Shown here: in pieces, positions 1 to 9,972 of the stretch
Layout of the letters: every line of letters begins with the position of its first letter
Position numbering within the stretch: position 1 is the first letter of the stretch
Assembly: GCF_036964905.1 (NCBI RefSeq)
Contig: NZ_JBALHR010000004.1
Coordinates: 248,001 to 312,000, forward strand
Direction of reading: 5' to 3'
Length of the DNA stretch: 64,000 nt
DNA from: Gemmobacter denitrificans
GTDB lineage: Bacteria > Pseudomonadota > Alphaproteobacteria > Rhodobacterales > Rhodobacteraceae
Position numbers and translations under genes: made by a program
The notes under the pieces: model-generated
What the model was told of the DNA's origin: nothing
The model's database searches: none
The model's input: only the letters and a program-made list of their open reading frames with translations

Positions 1-166
1 TTGCCGACGCAATCCGCCAGACTGTCGCGGAGCGCGCAACAATGCCATTCTTTCGCCCGGATTGCCGCCTAGACGGCTGTTGCAGGCCCGCTTTGGCCTG
101 TTAAGGATGCAAAGGGGCGCAACCGATGCGCCCACAGGACCGCAGGCGGCAAAACGGGCAGAGACG

Positions 167-1471
167 ATGAAGATTGCAATGATTGGGACCGGGTATGTCG
201 GGTTGGTCTCCGGCGTGTGTTTTTCGGATTTCGGCCACGAGGTCGTCTGCGTTGATAAAGACCCGGCAAAGATCGAAAAGCTGCTGCGCGGCGAAGTGCC
301 GATCTATGAACCCGGGCTGGAACAGTTGATGGCCAAGAACGTGGCCGCTGGGCGTCTGTCTTTCACGCTGGACCTGGCGGCGGCTGTGGCGGGGGCGGAT
401 GCCGTTTTCATCGCGGTGGGCACCCCCACCCGGCGCGGCGATGGGCATGCCGATCTGCGCTATGTCATGGCAGCGGCCGAGGAAATCGGCGCAGCACTGA
501 CCGGCTATACGGTTGTCGTGACCAAATCCACCGTGCCGGTGGGCACCAATCGCAAGGTGGCCGAGGCCGTGGCCCGCACAGCGGGCGATACGCCGTTCGA
601 CGTGGCCTCCAACCCCGAATTCCTGCGCGAAGGGGCGGCGATCGATGATTTCATGCGCCCTGACCGTGTGGTGGTCGGCGTTGAAAACGACCGCGCCCGC
701 AAGACCATGGCCGACATCTATCGCCCGCTCTCACTGCGCGAATTTCCGGTGGTCTATACCAATCTCGAATCCGCCGAGATGATCAAATATGCCGCCAATG
801 CCTTTCTGGCGACCAAGATCACCTTCATCAATGAAATCGCCCGCCTGTGCGAAAAGGTCGGGGCCGATGTGAAGGCGGTCAGCAAGGGCATCGGCATGGA
901 TGGCCGGATCGGATCGAAATTCCTGCATGCAGGCCCCGGCTATGGTGGTAGCTGTTTCCCCAAGGATACCAAGGCATTGGCCCGGATCGGGCAGGACCAT
1001 GCCGTGCCGATGCAGATCACCGAAACCGTGATCCGGGTGAATGACGAGATCAAGCACCGCATGATCGAAAAGATCGAGGATTTGTGCGATGGCGCGCTGC
1101 GCGACAAGGTCATCACCATTCTTGGCGTGACATTCAAACCCAATACCGATGACATGCGCGACGCGCCGTCGCTGACCATCATTCCGGCTCTGGTCGGGGC
1201 TGGAGCGAAGGTGCGGGTGGTCGATCCCCAGGGCCGCCATGAAGGCGAGGCGCTGTTGCCCGGCGTCAAATGGGTGGAGAGCGCCTATGGCGCGGCTCAG
1301 GGGGCTGATCTGCTTGTGCTGTTGACGGAATGGAACGAATTCCGCGCGCTGGATCTGGGCAAGCTGGCCAAGAAGATGGCCCATCCGCGGCTTGCCGATC
1401 TGCGAAATGTCTATGATCGGGACGAGGTTCTGGCCGCAGGGTTTGAAACCTATGTCGGGGTCGGGCGCTGA
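167..1471 (+). CDS. ugd: UDP-glucose 6-dehydrogenase
   Basis: A cytoplasmic enzyme that oxidises UDP-glucose to UDP-glucuronate with two NAD+, supplying precursors for exopolysaccharide or lipopolysaccharide. The 434-residue product begins with an NAD-binding Rossmann motif (GTGYVGLVSG, residues 7-16). It has the central EMIKYAANAF helix (Lys207) and the catalytic cysteine in GGSCFPKD (Cys263), followed by the C-terminal UDP-binding domain. Length is normal for the single-domain bacterial family. The frame stays open upstream to position 62, but the ATG at 167 is chosen because it places the MKIAMIG strand at the N-terminus as in homologues. No other polysaccharide gene is visible, though the gene lies at the window edge and its upstream partners may be outside. 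Confidence 0.95.
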   Translation: MKIAMIGTGYVGLVSGVCFSDFGHEVVCVDKDPAKIEKLLRGEVPIYEPGLEQLMAKNVAAGRLSFTLDLAAAVAGADAVFIAVGTPTRRGDGHADLRYVMAAAEEIGAALTGYTVVVTKSTVPVGTNRKVAEAVARTAGDTPFDVASNPEFLREGAAIDDFMRPDRVVVGVENDRARKTMADIYRPLSLREFPVVYTNLESAEMIKYAANAFLATKITFINEIARLCEKVGADVKAVSKGIGMDGRIGSKFLHAGPGYGGSCFPKDTKALARIGQDHAVPMQITETVIRVNDEIKHRMIEKIEDLCDGALRDKVITILGVTFKPNTDDMRDAPSLTIIPALVGAGAKVRVVDPQGRHEGEALLPGVKWVESAYGAAQGADLLVLLTEWNEFRALDLGKLAKKMAHPRLADLRNVYDRDEVLAAGFETYVGVGR

Positions 1472-1537
1472 CCCTTTGGCGTTACACAGGCTACGGGGGC
1501 GGGGGATTGTTTCCACCAGCCCCTTTTCTTTACGCCC

Positions 1538-1556
1538 TGTCAAACAGGATTTGACA
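1538..1556. promoter_or_regulatory. Short inverted repeat between ugd and RTX gene
   Basis: Seven-base arms TGTCAAA and TTTGACA are separated by CAGGA in the 211-base gap upstream of the RTX gene. The right arm contains a consensus -35 hexamer (TTGACA, 1551-1556), but no good -10 follows at normal spacing. It could be an operator or chance; nothing else recognisable was seen in this gap. Confidence 0.25.
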
Positions 1557-1682
1557 CAGATTCTGCCCAAAGACCGCAATCTTGCCACCAGTCTGCACGG
1601 GCAAGCCCTGCTGCGTTAAGCCGGTGAAAAGAAACTGGCCGCTACACTGACCACGGGTGATACGGGGTGGTGAGGGTGCGAG

Positions 1683-4682
1683 GTGTTCAGCTTCGAGTTG
1701 CGGGGCGTATTCCGGTCTGCGGCATCACAGATGCTTGCCGGGGTAACGGATATTGCGTTGCGTGTCGTGGACGGCGTTGTTCAGGTCTTCACGACGACGC
1801 GTGCCGGGGGCGGGATTCTGGCGCTCCGGCTGGATCAGACGGATGACGGGCTGACCCTGATCGACCAGCAGGGGCTGGCCGCAAGCAATGTTCTGTCGGC
1901 ACCGGGCCGTCTGGCCGTGCTGGACAACGGTGTTCTGGCATCCTTCGGGGGGTGGGCGTCGCGCCCGATCGGCTATGCGCTGGATGATCGCGGGATGATC
2001 GGGGCAGAGCGGGGTTTTGCCAATGGTCCCTCTGGCGTGGTGGTGGCGCAGGCCTTCAGCGGTGGAACGGTGGTTCTGGCCATGAAGGACAGCGCCTTTG
2101 TCGAGGTCTGGCAGATCGCCGACAATGGCAGCATGAGCAGGCGCAGCGTCACCCAGCTGACCGATCCTGCAACGCTGGGTGTGACCATCGCCGATCTGCA
2201 GATCGTGACCATCGGCAGCCGCAGCTTTGTGCTGTCACTGTCCACGGCGGCCGAAACGGTCACGGTGGCAGAACTGTCAAGTGACGGGCGGTTGTCCGTG
2301 ATCTCGCAGGTCGGGGCGCCGGCGGGATTGGGCATTTCTGCCCCCAGTGCCCTTGAGGTCGTGCAGACCGGCGGAAACACCTGGGTCTTTCTGGCCGGTG
2401 GTGGATCGTCGTCAATTTCGGTGCTGCTGCTGGGCAGCAATGGCCGCATTCGTCTGACCGATCATATTGTCGATACACTGGATACCCGGTTCCAATCGGT
2501 GCAGGCCATGGCCACGGTGGTGGTGGGGGATCGCGTATTCGTGTTTGCCGGGGGGAATGATGAAGGTCTGTCGGCCTTCATGCTCTTGCCCGATGGCAAG
2601 CTGGTTTCTGTGGCCCAGCAATTGCTGACAGACCGCATGCCGCTGGACAATATTTCCGCGATCGAGGCGGTGCTGGTGAATGGCCGGATCGAAGTGATCA
2701 TCGGCACCGAAGGCAGCGGTGTGCTGCGGCTGTCCCTTGACCCGGGTACTCTGGCCCGGCAGCAGGTCGGGCGTCAGGACAATGACCGCTTGATCGGGGG
2801 GGGCAACAACGACCTGCTGGCCGGGGGCGCTGGCAATGACACGCTGCAGGGTGGGGCAGGCGACGACATACTGGTGGATGGAACCGGACGCGATGAAATG
2901 ACCGGTGGTTCCGGTGCCGATCTGTTCGTTCTGCTGGCGGATGGCGAGGCCGACACGATCCGCGATTTCACCCCCGGGCAGGATCGGCTCGATCTGTCGA
3001 ACTGGGGGCGGGTCTATTCCATCGAAGTGGTGGAGTCGCTGGAACGCCCCGACATGCTGATCCTGCGCTGGAACGACGAAATCGTGTATATCTATTCCTC
3101 CAGCGGGCGGCCCTTGCCGTCGGAGACCTTTACCTCCTCCGATCTGTTCGGCCTGTGGCATGTGGTGGCGCCGCCGGTCAATCCGGGGCTGCGACTGCTG
3201 GGCACGACCGGCAATGATACGCTGGAGGGCGGCGCAGGCGCGGATACCTTCGTCGGTGGCAGCGGTGGGCGCGATGTGATCCGCGGCGGGGGCGGCTTTG
3301 ATCTGGTGGACTATGGCGCGGTTCAGGCCCCTGTGCTGGCCGATCTGAACACGCAGGCGGCAACAGCCGGATCCATTGTGCAGGACCGGCTGGAAGGCAT
3401 CGAAGGGCTGGCGGGCGGACGGCTTGACGATACGTTGCGCGGCGATGGGGGCGGGAACCGGCTGCTCGGGCGGGGCGGGCTGGATGTTCTGATCGGCCGC
3501 AAGGGCGCCGATACGCTGGATGGTGGCGAAGCGAATGACACGCTGGATGGCGGTTCAGGGGCCGATCTGATGATTGGCGGCCAGGGGATCGACACCGTGA
3601 CCTGGGCCGAGGCGAGAAGTGCAGTGCGGATCGATCTTGCATCCGGGTCTTTTCGGGGGGCCGCAAAGGGAGACCGGCTGGACGGTGTGGAAGTGTTGGT
3701 CGGATCGCGCTTCGGGGATCGGATCGCGGGCACGGATCGGGCGGATGTGTTTGTCGGCGGTAGCGGCAATGATCGGCTGGAAGGTCGCTCAGGCAATGAT
3801 TCCCTGTCCGGAGGGGCTGGCAGCGATACGCTGATCGGCGGGCTTGGGGATGATACGTTGAACGGTGGCAGCGGGCTGAAGGACTGGGTCTGGTACGACG
3901 GCCTGCCGGCGGTCTCGATCACTTTGGGAACAAAGGCCGTGCAGACAACCGGTGGTGCCGGGCGCGACATCATCACCGGGATTGAGAATGCGCGGGGCGG
4001 CGATGGCAATGATCGGCTTTCGGGCAACAAGCGGGCCAATATCCTGCAGGGCGGTGCAGGTGACGATACGCTGGCAGGACAGCGCGGCAATGATACGCTG
4101 CGGGGCGGCCAGGGCAATGACCGGCTTGCGGGCGGGACGGGCTATGATGTTGCCGATTACCGCGATGCGCGCGCCAATTTGCAGATTGATCTGGCCAAAC
4201 AGGGCGGGCAGCAAACGGGCCATGGCAGGGATACGCTGATCGGCATTGAGGCGCTGCTGGGTGGCAGCGGCAATGACAGATTGCTCGGCAATGCCGGCAA
4301 CAACCGTCTGAGCGGGAATTCAGGTGCTGATCAATTGTTTGGCCGCAATGGCAATGACACGCTGAGCGGTGGTTCTGCCCGTGACCGGCTGGTTGGCGGG
4401 GTGGGCGATGATGTGCTGACGGGGGGCTCCGGGGGGGATGTCTTTGTGTTCGGGTCCGGCCGCGATACCATTCGGGATGCCAGCCGGGCCGAGGGCGACC
4501 GTGTCCATCTTGACCTGTCGGATCTTGGGCTCGGGTCCAATACCACCGTTTCCAGCGTGATCACACGCTTTGCCCGCGATACTGGGGCTGATGTTGTACT
4601 GGATTTCGGCAACCAGGGCCGGCTCCTGCTTGAGGATGTGCCGAACCTGGATGCCTTGCGCGCCATGCTGGTGCTGATCTGA
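1683..4682 (+). CDS. RTX-type calcium-binding repeat protein, probably secreted
   Basis: A 999-residue protein with a GTG start (MFSFELRG). The first roughly 360 residues are repeating short beta-strand blocks with no motif I recognise; the regular spacing suggests a beta-propeller-like fold (inference). From about residue 365 to 960 there are many nonapeptide repeats of the GGxGxDxLx type in several blocks, interrupted by serralysin-C-like spacers such as ADTIRDFTPGQDRLDLS. Such repeats bind calcium after export by type I secretion, and the C-terminal end is hydrophobic as in type I substrates. There is no N-terminal signal peptide and no ABC/HlyD/TolC set nearby. It converges with the M10 protease gene 15 bases downstream. 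Function beyond a secreted RTX protein (adhesin, S-layer-like or enzyme) cannot be assigned. Confidence 0.85.
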   Translation: MFSFELRGVFRSAASQMLAGVTDIALRVVDGVVQVFTTTRAGGGILALRLDQTDDGLTLIDQQGLAASNVLSAPGRLAVLDNGVLASFGGWASRPIGYALDDRGMIGAERGFANGPSGVVVAQAFSGGTVVLAMKDSAFVEVWQIADNGSMSRRSVTQLTDPATLGVTIADLQIVTIGSRSFVLSLSTAAETVTVAELSSDGRLSVISQVGAPAGLGISAPSALEVVQTGGNTWVFLAGGGSSSISVLLLGSNGRIRLTDHIVDTLDTRFQSVQAMATVVVGDRVFVFAGGNDEGLSAFMLLPDGKLVSVAQQLLTDRMPLDNISAIEAVLVNGRIEVIIGTEGSGVLRLSLDPGTLARQQVGRQDNDRLIGGGNNDLLAGGAGNDTLQGGAGDDILVDGTGRDEMTGGSGADLFVLLADGEADTIRDFTPGQDRLDLSNWGRVYSIEVVESLERPDMLILRWNDEIVYIYSSSGRPLPSETFTSSDLFGLWHVVAPPVNPGLRLLGTTGNDTLEGGAGADTFVGGSGGRDVIRGGGGFDLVDYGAVQAPVLADLNTQAATAGSIVQDRLEGIEGLAGGRLDDTLRGDGGGNRLLGRGGLDVLIGRKGADTLDGGEANDTLDGGSGADLMIGGQGIDTVTWAEARSAVRIDLASGSFRGAAKGDRLDGVEVLVGSRFGDRIAGTDRADVFVGGSGNDRLEGRSGNDSLSGGAGSDTLIGGLGDDTLNGGSGLKDWVWYDGLPAVSITLGTKAVQTTGGAGRDIITGIENARGGDGNDRLSGNKRANILQGGAGDDTLAGQRGNDTLRGGQGNDRLAGGTGYDVADYRDARANLQIDLAKQGGQQTGHGRDTLIGIEALLGGSGNDRLLGNAGNNRLSGNSGADQLFGRNGNDTLSGGSARDRLVGGVGDDVLTGGSGGDVFVFGSGRDTIRDASRAEGDRVHLDLSDLGLGSNTTVSSVITRFARDTGADVVLDFGNQGRLLLEDVPNLDALRAMLVLI

Positions 4683-4697
4683 CCGGCAGGCCTTGGG

Positions 4698-6671
4698 TCA
4701 GTAGCTGAACAGGTTGTCCGCCAGACCGGCAAGGCTGCTGATGCCCTCCAGTGTCAGGCTGTTGCCCTGGCCAAAGGTGAAGACGACCGCATCGCCGACC
4801 ACTTCGGCGGCCTCAAGGATACGCTCGCCACTGCGGCGCCCGCCGCCCCAAAGCGCATCATCAAAGCCGATCTGGTCCTGACCTGCGGCAAAATCGGTAA
4901 TGCGATCGGCACCAGCATTGAAGCGGAACGTATCGGCCCCGGCCCCACCAGCCAGCACATCATCGCCGCGCCCGCCTGCCAGCGTGTCATTGCCCGCGCG
5001 GCCATCCAGGTCATTTGCACGATTGCTGCCGGTGATACGGTCGCCAAACCGTGATCCGATCACGTCCTCGATCCCGGTCAGCGTGTCGCGCCCCTGCCGA
5101 GTGTCCTGCGCGGTGGTGCGGTTCAGATCGACACGGATCGCGTTGCGCGCCTCGGCATAGGACACGGCATCGCGACCGGTGCCGCCGATCATGCGGTCAT
5201 TGCCCACCCCCCCGATCAGGGTATCGGCCCCGCCACCCCCGATCAGCCGGTCATTGCCAGCCTTGCCGACCAACTGGTTGCCCACATTGTTGCCGGTGAT
5301 CCGGTCTGCGCCACTGCCGCCGATGGCGTCTTCGATCACCGTGCCCCGGGCGATGGCCATATTGAGCTTGAAGCCGCCGACCGAGGACAGTTCGCCCGCC
5401 GTCAAGGAAATAGTCTGCCGCGCCCGAACGGTAGACATGTCCACCGTATCATGACCGCCGGTATCAAACAGGGTGAAGGCCATGTTGCTGTCCTGCCAGA
5501 TCCGAGCAGCCGCGGCATCCCCATCGAACATGGCCCCGAACAGATCGCCCAGATAGCCGGTGACATTGCTGTTGGCACCATAGACCGTATCGCCGGTGCG
5601 CGTTTGCACGTTGCTTCCGTAAAGATTCTGGATCGCGATGATATCGGCGGGCATCAGGGTCGAGACATAACCATAATCGGCGTCGAAATTCGGGTTCGTG
5701 TCCTGATCGAAGTAGGACATGATCGTATTCAGCACGCTGTCATTGGCGTAATGCGCATCACGGCTGAACACGGCGCTGCCGTTGTAATTGCCCGCATGGC
5801 CAAGGCCCAGGGCATGGCCGATTTCATGGATATAGGTTTCGAACCAGTAGGAATTCAGCGAAAACGGTTCCGAATTGAATTCGGTGCCGATATTGATCGC
5901 TGAACTCAGGATCGTGTTCCCGTCGAGTTCGGATGTTGCATAGGCTCCGTCCAGTTCTTCGGAATTGGTGAAGGTGATCTGGGGCGGCGTCATCGCACCT
6001 TCGGCCACGCCCATCACATATGCCCCGAAATCATCCTGATAGGCGGCGGCGCGCACATAATAGGTGCCGGTTGTGGTGGCGGTGAAGGTCAGCAGGCTGT
6101 TGAGCCCACCCTGAAAATCATCATTCTCCGCCACCAGCCTGCCTTGCGCATCGTAAAGGAACAGGCGCGGGTCTTCCAAAGCCTCGAAGCTGTCGCCTTC
6201 ACCGGCCAGTGCGACCGTATAGGTCTTGCCCGCCTCAAGCCGGACAGCAACCCAATCCGTATCTGTGTCGCTGGTCAATTCACCATGATAGGCTTGGCCC
6301 ACCGTCATCCGCGCGGCCGTGGTCGTGCCTTCGCCCGCATCCCCGATTTCGAAAACATCGGTCAGATCGGGTTCGACGAATTCTTCGAAGATGATGCCGG
6401 TCACATCAGTCCAGGCTTCCAGTGCCGCCCGCGCGAGATAGCGTTCATCGGCCCCCAGATCGCCGAAATCCACTGTCAGTGTGCCACCCGGGGCCACGTC
6501 AAAGCTGCGGTTCGGGGCTTCTTCGTTGAAGGTCCAGTAGCCTTCGGTCAGCTGATCCGCGATCTGATCCAGCGTGAAACTGGACAATTTGGCATTGGGT
6601 GCATTCCCCAGATGAAGGTCAGAGCCTGCCGCAAGGTCGGTCGGGTTCAGGGCGGAGCAAAGCGTGCACAT
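4698..6671 (-). CDS. M10 serralysin-type metalloprotease with PPC insert and RTX C-terminus
   Basis: A 657-residue predicted secreted zinc protease. Residues 30-110 resemble the start of an M10 catalytic domain (a YWTFNE strand and the EAWTDVTGI helix). Residues about 122-222 form a bacterial pre-peptidase C-terminal (PPC) domain, recognisable from DTDWVAVRLEAGKTYTV and TGTYYVRAAAYQDDFGAYVM. The zinc motif HEIGHALGLGH follows at 282-292, with the Met-turn TIMSY at Met318. From about residue 450 to 600 there are RTX repeats and a serralysin-C-type segment. No signal peptide is visible, consistent with type I secretion, and no prodomain beyond about 30 residues. The PPC domain lies inside the catalytic domain instead of at its end. 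It converges with the RTX protein gene, and the secretion genes are not in the window. Confidence 0.9.
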   Translation of the reverse strand: MCTLCSALNPTDLAAGSDLHLGNAPNAKLSSFTLDQIADQLTEGYWTFNEEAPNRSFDVAPGGTLTVDFGDLGADERYLARAALEAWTDVTGIIFEEFVEPDLTDVFEIGDAGEGTTTAARMTVGQAYHGELTSDTDTDWVAVRLEAGKTYTVALAGEGDSFEALEDPRLFLYDAQGRLVAENDDFQGGLNSLLTFTATTTGTYYVRAAAYQDDFGAYVMGVAEGAMTPPQITFTNSEELDGAYATSELDGNTILSSAINIGTEFNSEPFSLNSYWFETYIHEIGHALGLGHAGNYNGSAVFSRDAHYANDSVLNTIMSYFDQDTNPNFDADYGYVSTLMPADIIAIQNLYGSNVQTRTGDTVYGANSNVTGYLGDLFGAMFDGDAAAARIWQDSNMAFTLFDTGGHDTVDMSTVRARQTISLTAGELSSVGGFKLNMAIARGTVIEDAIGGSGADRITGNNVGNQLVGKAGNDRLIGGGGADTLIGGVGNDRMIGGTGRDAVSYAEARNAIRVDLNRTTAQDTRQGRDTLTGIEDVIGSRFGDRITGSNRANDLDGRAGNDTLAGGRGDDVLAGGAGADTFRFNAGADRITDFAAGQDQIGFDDALWGGGRRSGERILEAAEVVGDAVVFTFGQGNSLTLEGISSLAGLADNLFSY

Positions 6672-6783
6672 GCGAAGGGCCTATCCGTGTTGTCCAGATC
6701 TGCCTTTGGTGTAACCTGCGGGACCGGCGCTGGCCAAGCCTCTATGCCCCGGTCCGACGGAAATCCGCCTAAAGATGGTTCCA

Positions 6784-9700
6784 TCAGGTCTTGAACACCC
6801 GATAGATGGCCGGGATCACCAGCACCGTCAGCAGGGTTGAACTGAGCAGCCCGAACAACAGCGAAATGGCAAGGCCCTGGAAGATCGGGTCGGCCAGGAT
6901 CACCACCGCGCCGATCATGGCGGCGATGGCGGTCAGCAGGATCGGCTTGAAACGGATCGCGCCCGCCTCGATCAGCAGCTCCACCGGGCCAAGGCCGGGT
7001 GGCGCATGGCGGATGAAGTCCACCAGCAGGATCGAATTGCGCACGATGATCCCGGCCAGCGCGATGAACCCGATCATCGAGGTCGCGCTGAACGGCGCAT
7101 CAAAGATCAGATGCCCGGCCATGATCCCCAGAAAGGTCAGCGGGATCGGTGTCAGGATCACCAGCGGCAGCCGGAACGATCCGAACTGCGCCACAACAAG
7201 GATGTAGATGCCCAACAGCGCCACCGCAAAGGCCGCGCCCATGTCGCGGAAGGTCACCCAGGTCACCTCCCATTCGCCATCCCACAGCAGGGTGATGCCG
7301 GCCTCATCCTCGGGCTGGCCATTCAGGCTGATGACAGGGCGGGTGCCTTCGGGCCACTCCATCCCTTCCAGCACCTTGGCCACTGCGATCATGCCGTAAA
7401 GCGGGGCTTCGAAATCCCCCGCCAGTTCGGCGGTGACCATCTCGGCCGCGCGGCCATTGTGGCGGAAGATCGGGAAGCTTGCGGTTTCCTCGGTCACGCG
7501 GATCACATCGCCGAGTTCCACCACGCCCCGCGCACCCGGCAGGGTATTGGCCGGGATCGGGGTGGACAGCGCGGTTTCATCCAGCACGCGATCCGCCTTG
7601 GCCCGGTCGATCACGATGGGCAGGGCCTGGCGCCCTTCGCCGCGATGCGAATAGCCGACCGTCTGCCCCGCATTCAGCAGGGCGATCGTGTCGAACACAT
7701 CCTGTTCCTGCACGGCGAAGAATTCCAGATCGTCGGTGGAAATCGTGGCACGCAGGCGGCGTGGCGGGGTGCCGAAACTGTCGTCAACATCGACGATGAA
7801 GGGCACCTGTTCAAAGGCCTCGCGGATTTGCGCGGCGGCCGCGCGCCGGGCTTCTGGCGTGGGGCCGTAAACCTCGGCAAGCAAGGTCGCCATGACCGGC
7901 GGGCCGGGTGGGGGTTCTACCGTTTTCAGCACCGTGCCGGGTGGCACCTTCAGGTCCGCCAGACGTTCGCGGATCTCCAGCGCGATGTCGTGGCTGGCGC
8001 GGTCGCGGTCATGTTTGGGGGCCAGCATGATCTGCACTTCGCCCAGTTCCGGCGCATTGCGCAGATAGGCGTGGCGCACCAGCCCGTTGAAGTTGAAGGG
8101 CGCTGCCGTCCCGGCATGGGTTTCAACCGACACCACTTCGGGCAGGGCCATCACCACCTGCGCCACATCCTGTGCCACGCGGTCGGTCGCCTCATGGCTG
8201 CTGCCCTCCGGCAGGTCGATGGTGACCGAGAGTTCCGACTTGTTGTCAAAGGGCAGCAGCTTCACCGTGACATGCTGGGTGTAAAGCAACCCCAGCGACC
8301 CGAAGGACAGCGCCGCCGTCACAAGCAGGAAGGTCAGGCTGCGGGCTTTGGTGGCCAGCAGCGGCCGCGCCACTGTTGCAAAAGCCGCACCCAGACGCCC
8401 ACCTGCCGGGCCATGGCTGTCATGCGCATGGGCCGGGGCCTTGCCTGCGATCTTGACCATCAGCCAGGGCGTGATGATGACGGCGACGAAGAACGAAAAG
8501 ATCATCGCCGCCGAAGCATTGGACGGGATGGGCGACATGTAGGGGCCCATCAGCCCGCTGACAAACAGCATCGGCAAAAGCGCCGCCACAACGGTCAGCG
8601 TGGCCACAATGGTGGGGTTGCCCACTTCGGCCACGGCATCAATGGCGGCCTGCGGGCGTGCCCGGCCATCGCCCATGCCCCAATGGCGCGCGATGTTTTC
8701 GATCACCACAATGGCGTCATCGACAAGGATGCCGATGGAAAAGATCAGCGCGAACAGGCTGACCCGGTTCAGCGTATAGCCCATGACCCAGGCGGCAAAC
8801 AGCGTCAGCAGGATGGTGACCGGGATCACGATGGCCACGACAAGGCTTTCGCGCCAGCCGATGGCGATCAGCACCAGCCCGATGATCGAGACAGTCGCAA
8901 GGCCCAGATGAAACAGCAGTTCATTGGCCTTTTCATTGGCGGTTTCGCCATAATCGCGGGTGATGGTGACCGCCACATCTTCGGGGATCAGGCGGCCTTC
9001 CAGCGTGTGAACCCGGTGCAACACCGCCTCGGCCACCACCACGGCATTGGCCCCGGCGCGTTTGGCCACGGCCAGCGTGACCGCAGGCGCGCGCTGCACC
9101 GCGCCGGTTGCGTCGCGCGACAGATGCGACACCAGCGCATCCGCAGTGTTTTCCACATAGGCCACGTCTGCCACATCGGCCACATAGACCGGGCGGCCAT
9201 CGCGGGTGGTCAGCAGAAGGTTCGCCACTTCGGACGGCGCAGTCAGCGTTTCCCCCGCCACCAGATCGATTTCCTGACCCTGATCCAGCAGCTTGCCGGT
9301 GTTCATCGCCCGGTTGGCCTGCTGCACCTTCTGCGCCAGTTGCTGCAGCGTCACCCCATAGAGCGCCAGCCGCGCCGGATCGGGGGCAATGCGGATCGCC
9401 TCAGAGGCTTCGCCGACCAGATAGGTCAGGCCGACATCTTCGGTCTTGGCGATTTCCGACCGCAATTCGCGGGCGATGCGGGTCAGATCGGCGGGGCCAA
9501 TGCTGGCCCCGGGCCTGGGCGACAAGGTCAGCGAGACAATCGCCACATCGTCGATCCCCCGGCCCACGATCAGCGGTTCGGGAATGCCGACCGGCATCCG
9601 GTCCATATTGGCGCGCAGCTTTTCATGCACCCGCAGGATGGCCGCATCCGCAGGGGTGCCGGTCAGAAACCGCGCGGTCACCATCGCGCCATCGTCGCGC

Positions 9701-9972
9701 GTCTGCGAATAGACGTGATCGACGGCGTTGATCCCCTTCACGATGGTTTCCAGCGGTTCGGTGACCAGCTTCACGGCATCTTCCGCGCGCAAGCCTTGGG
9801 CGGTGACCAGAATGTCGATCATCGGCACCGAAATCTGCGGTTCTTCCTCGCGCGGGAGCGAGACCAGCGCCACGAGGCCCACTGCAAGCGCTGCCAGAAT
9901 GAACAGTGGCGTCAGGGCCGATCCGATGAAGGCGCGCGTCAGGCCGCCCGCAATACCAAGTTTCGGGGTCAT
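6784..9972 (-). CDS. RND efflux transporter permease (AcrB/CusA superfamily)
   Basis: A 1062-residue inner-membrane proton-driven efflux pump subunit. One transmembrane helix is near residues 20-40, then a large periplasmic loop, then a helix bundle from about 355 with the paired aspartates of the proton relay in GILVDDAIVVIEN (Asp418, Asp419); the same plan repeats in the second half. Length is normal for the family. The start codon overlaps the stop of the adaptor gene by four bases (ATGA), so the two are translationally coupled. No outer-membrane TolC-like gene is adjacent. Substrate cannot be read from sequence; the heavy-metal-specific methionine signatures of CusA were not noticed, so hydrophobic compounds or sulfur/quinone-type stressors are possible. 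Confidence 0.92.
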   Translation of the reverse strand: MTPKLGIAGGLTRAFIGSALTPLFILAALAVGLVALVSLPREEEPQISVPMIDILVTAQGLRAEDAVKLVTEPLETIVKGINAVDHVYSQTRDDGAMVTARFLTGTPADAAILRVHEKLRANMDRMPVGIPEPLIVGRGIDDVAIVSLTLSPRPGASIGPADLTRIARELRSEIAKTEDVGLTYLVGEASEAIRIAPDPARLALYGVTLQQLAQKVQQANRAMNTGKLLDQGQEIDLVAGETLTAPSEVANLLLTTRDGRPVYVADVADVAYVENTADALVSHLSRDATGAVQRAPAVTLAVAKRAGANAVVVAEAVLHRVHTLEGRLIPEDVAVTITRDYGETANEKANELLFHLGLATVSIIGLVLIAIGWRESLVVAIVIPVTILLTLFAAWVMGYTLNRVSLFALIFSIGILVDDAIVVIENIARHWGMGDGRARPQAAIDAVAEVGNPTIVATLTVVAALLPMLFVSGLMGPYMSPIPSNASAAMIFSFFVAVIITPWLMVKIAGKAPAHAHDSHGPAGGRLGAAFATVARPLLATKARSLTFLLVTAALSFGSLGLLYTQHVTVKLLPFDNKSELSVTIDLPEGSSHEATDRVAQDVAQVVMALPEVVSVETHAGTAAPFNFNGLVRHAYLRNAPELGEVQIMLAPKHDRDRASHDIALEIRERLADLKVPPGTVLKTVEPPPGPPVMATLLAEVYGPTPEARRAAAAQIREAFEQVPFIVDVDDSFGTPPRRLRATISTDDLEFFAVQEQDVFDTIALLNAGQTVGYSHRGEGRQALPIVIDRAKADRVLDETALSTPIPANTLPGARGVVELGDVIRVTEETASFPIFRHNGRAAEMVTAELAGDFEAPLYGMIAVAKVLEGMEWPEGTRPVISLNGQPEDEAGITLLWDGEWEVTWVTFRDMGAAFAVALLGIYILVVAQFGSFRLPLVILTPIPLTFLGIMAGHLIFDAPFSATSMIGFIALAGIIVRNSILLVDFIRHAPPGLGPVELLIEAGAIRFKPILLTAIAAMIGAVVILADPIFQGLAISLLFGLLSSTLLTVLVIPAIYRVFKT

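Noticed and set aside
1490..1530. Terminator after ugd
   Set aside because: A possible five-base GGGGC/GCCCC stem has a loop of about 20 bases, so the structure is weak even though a T-rich stretch follows.
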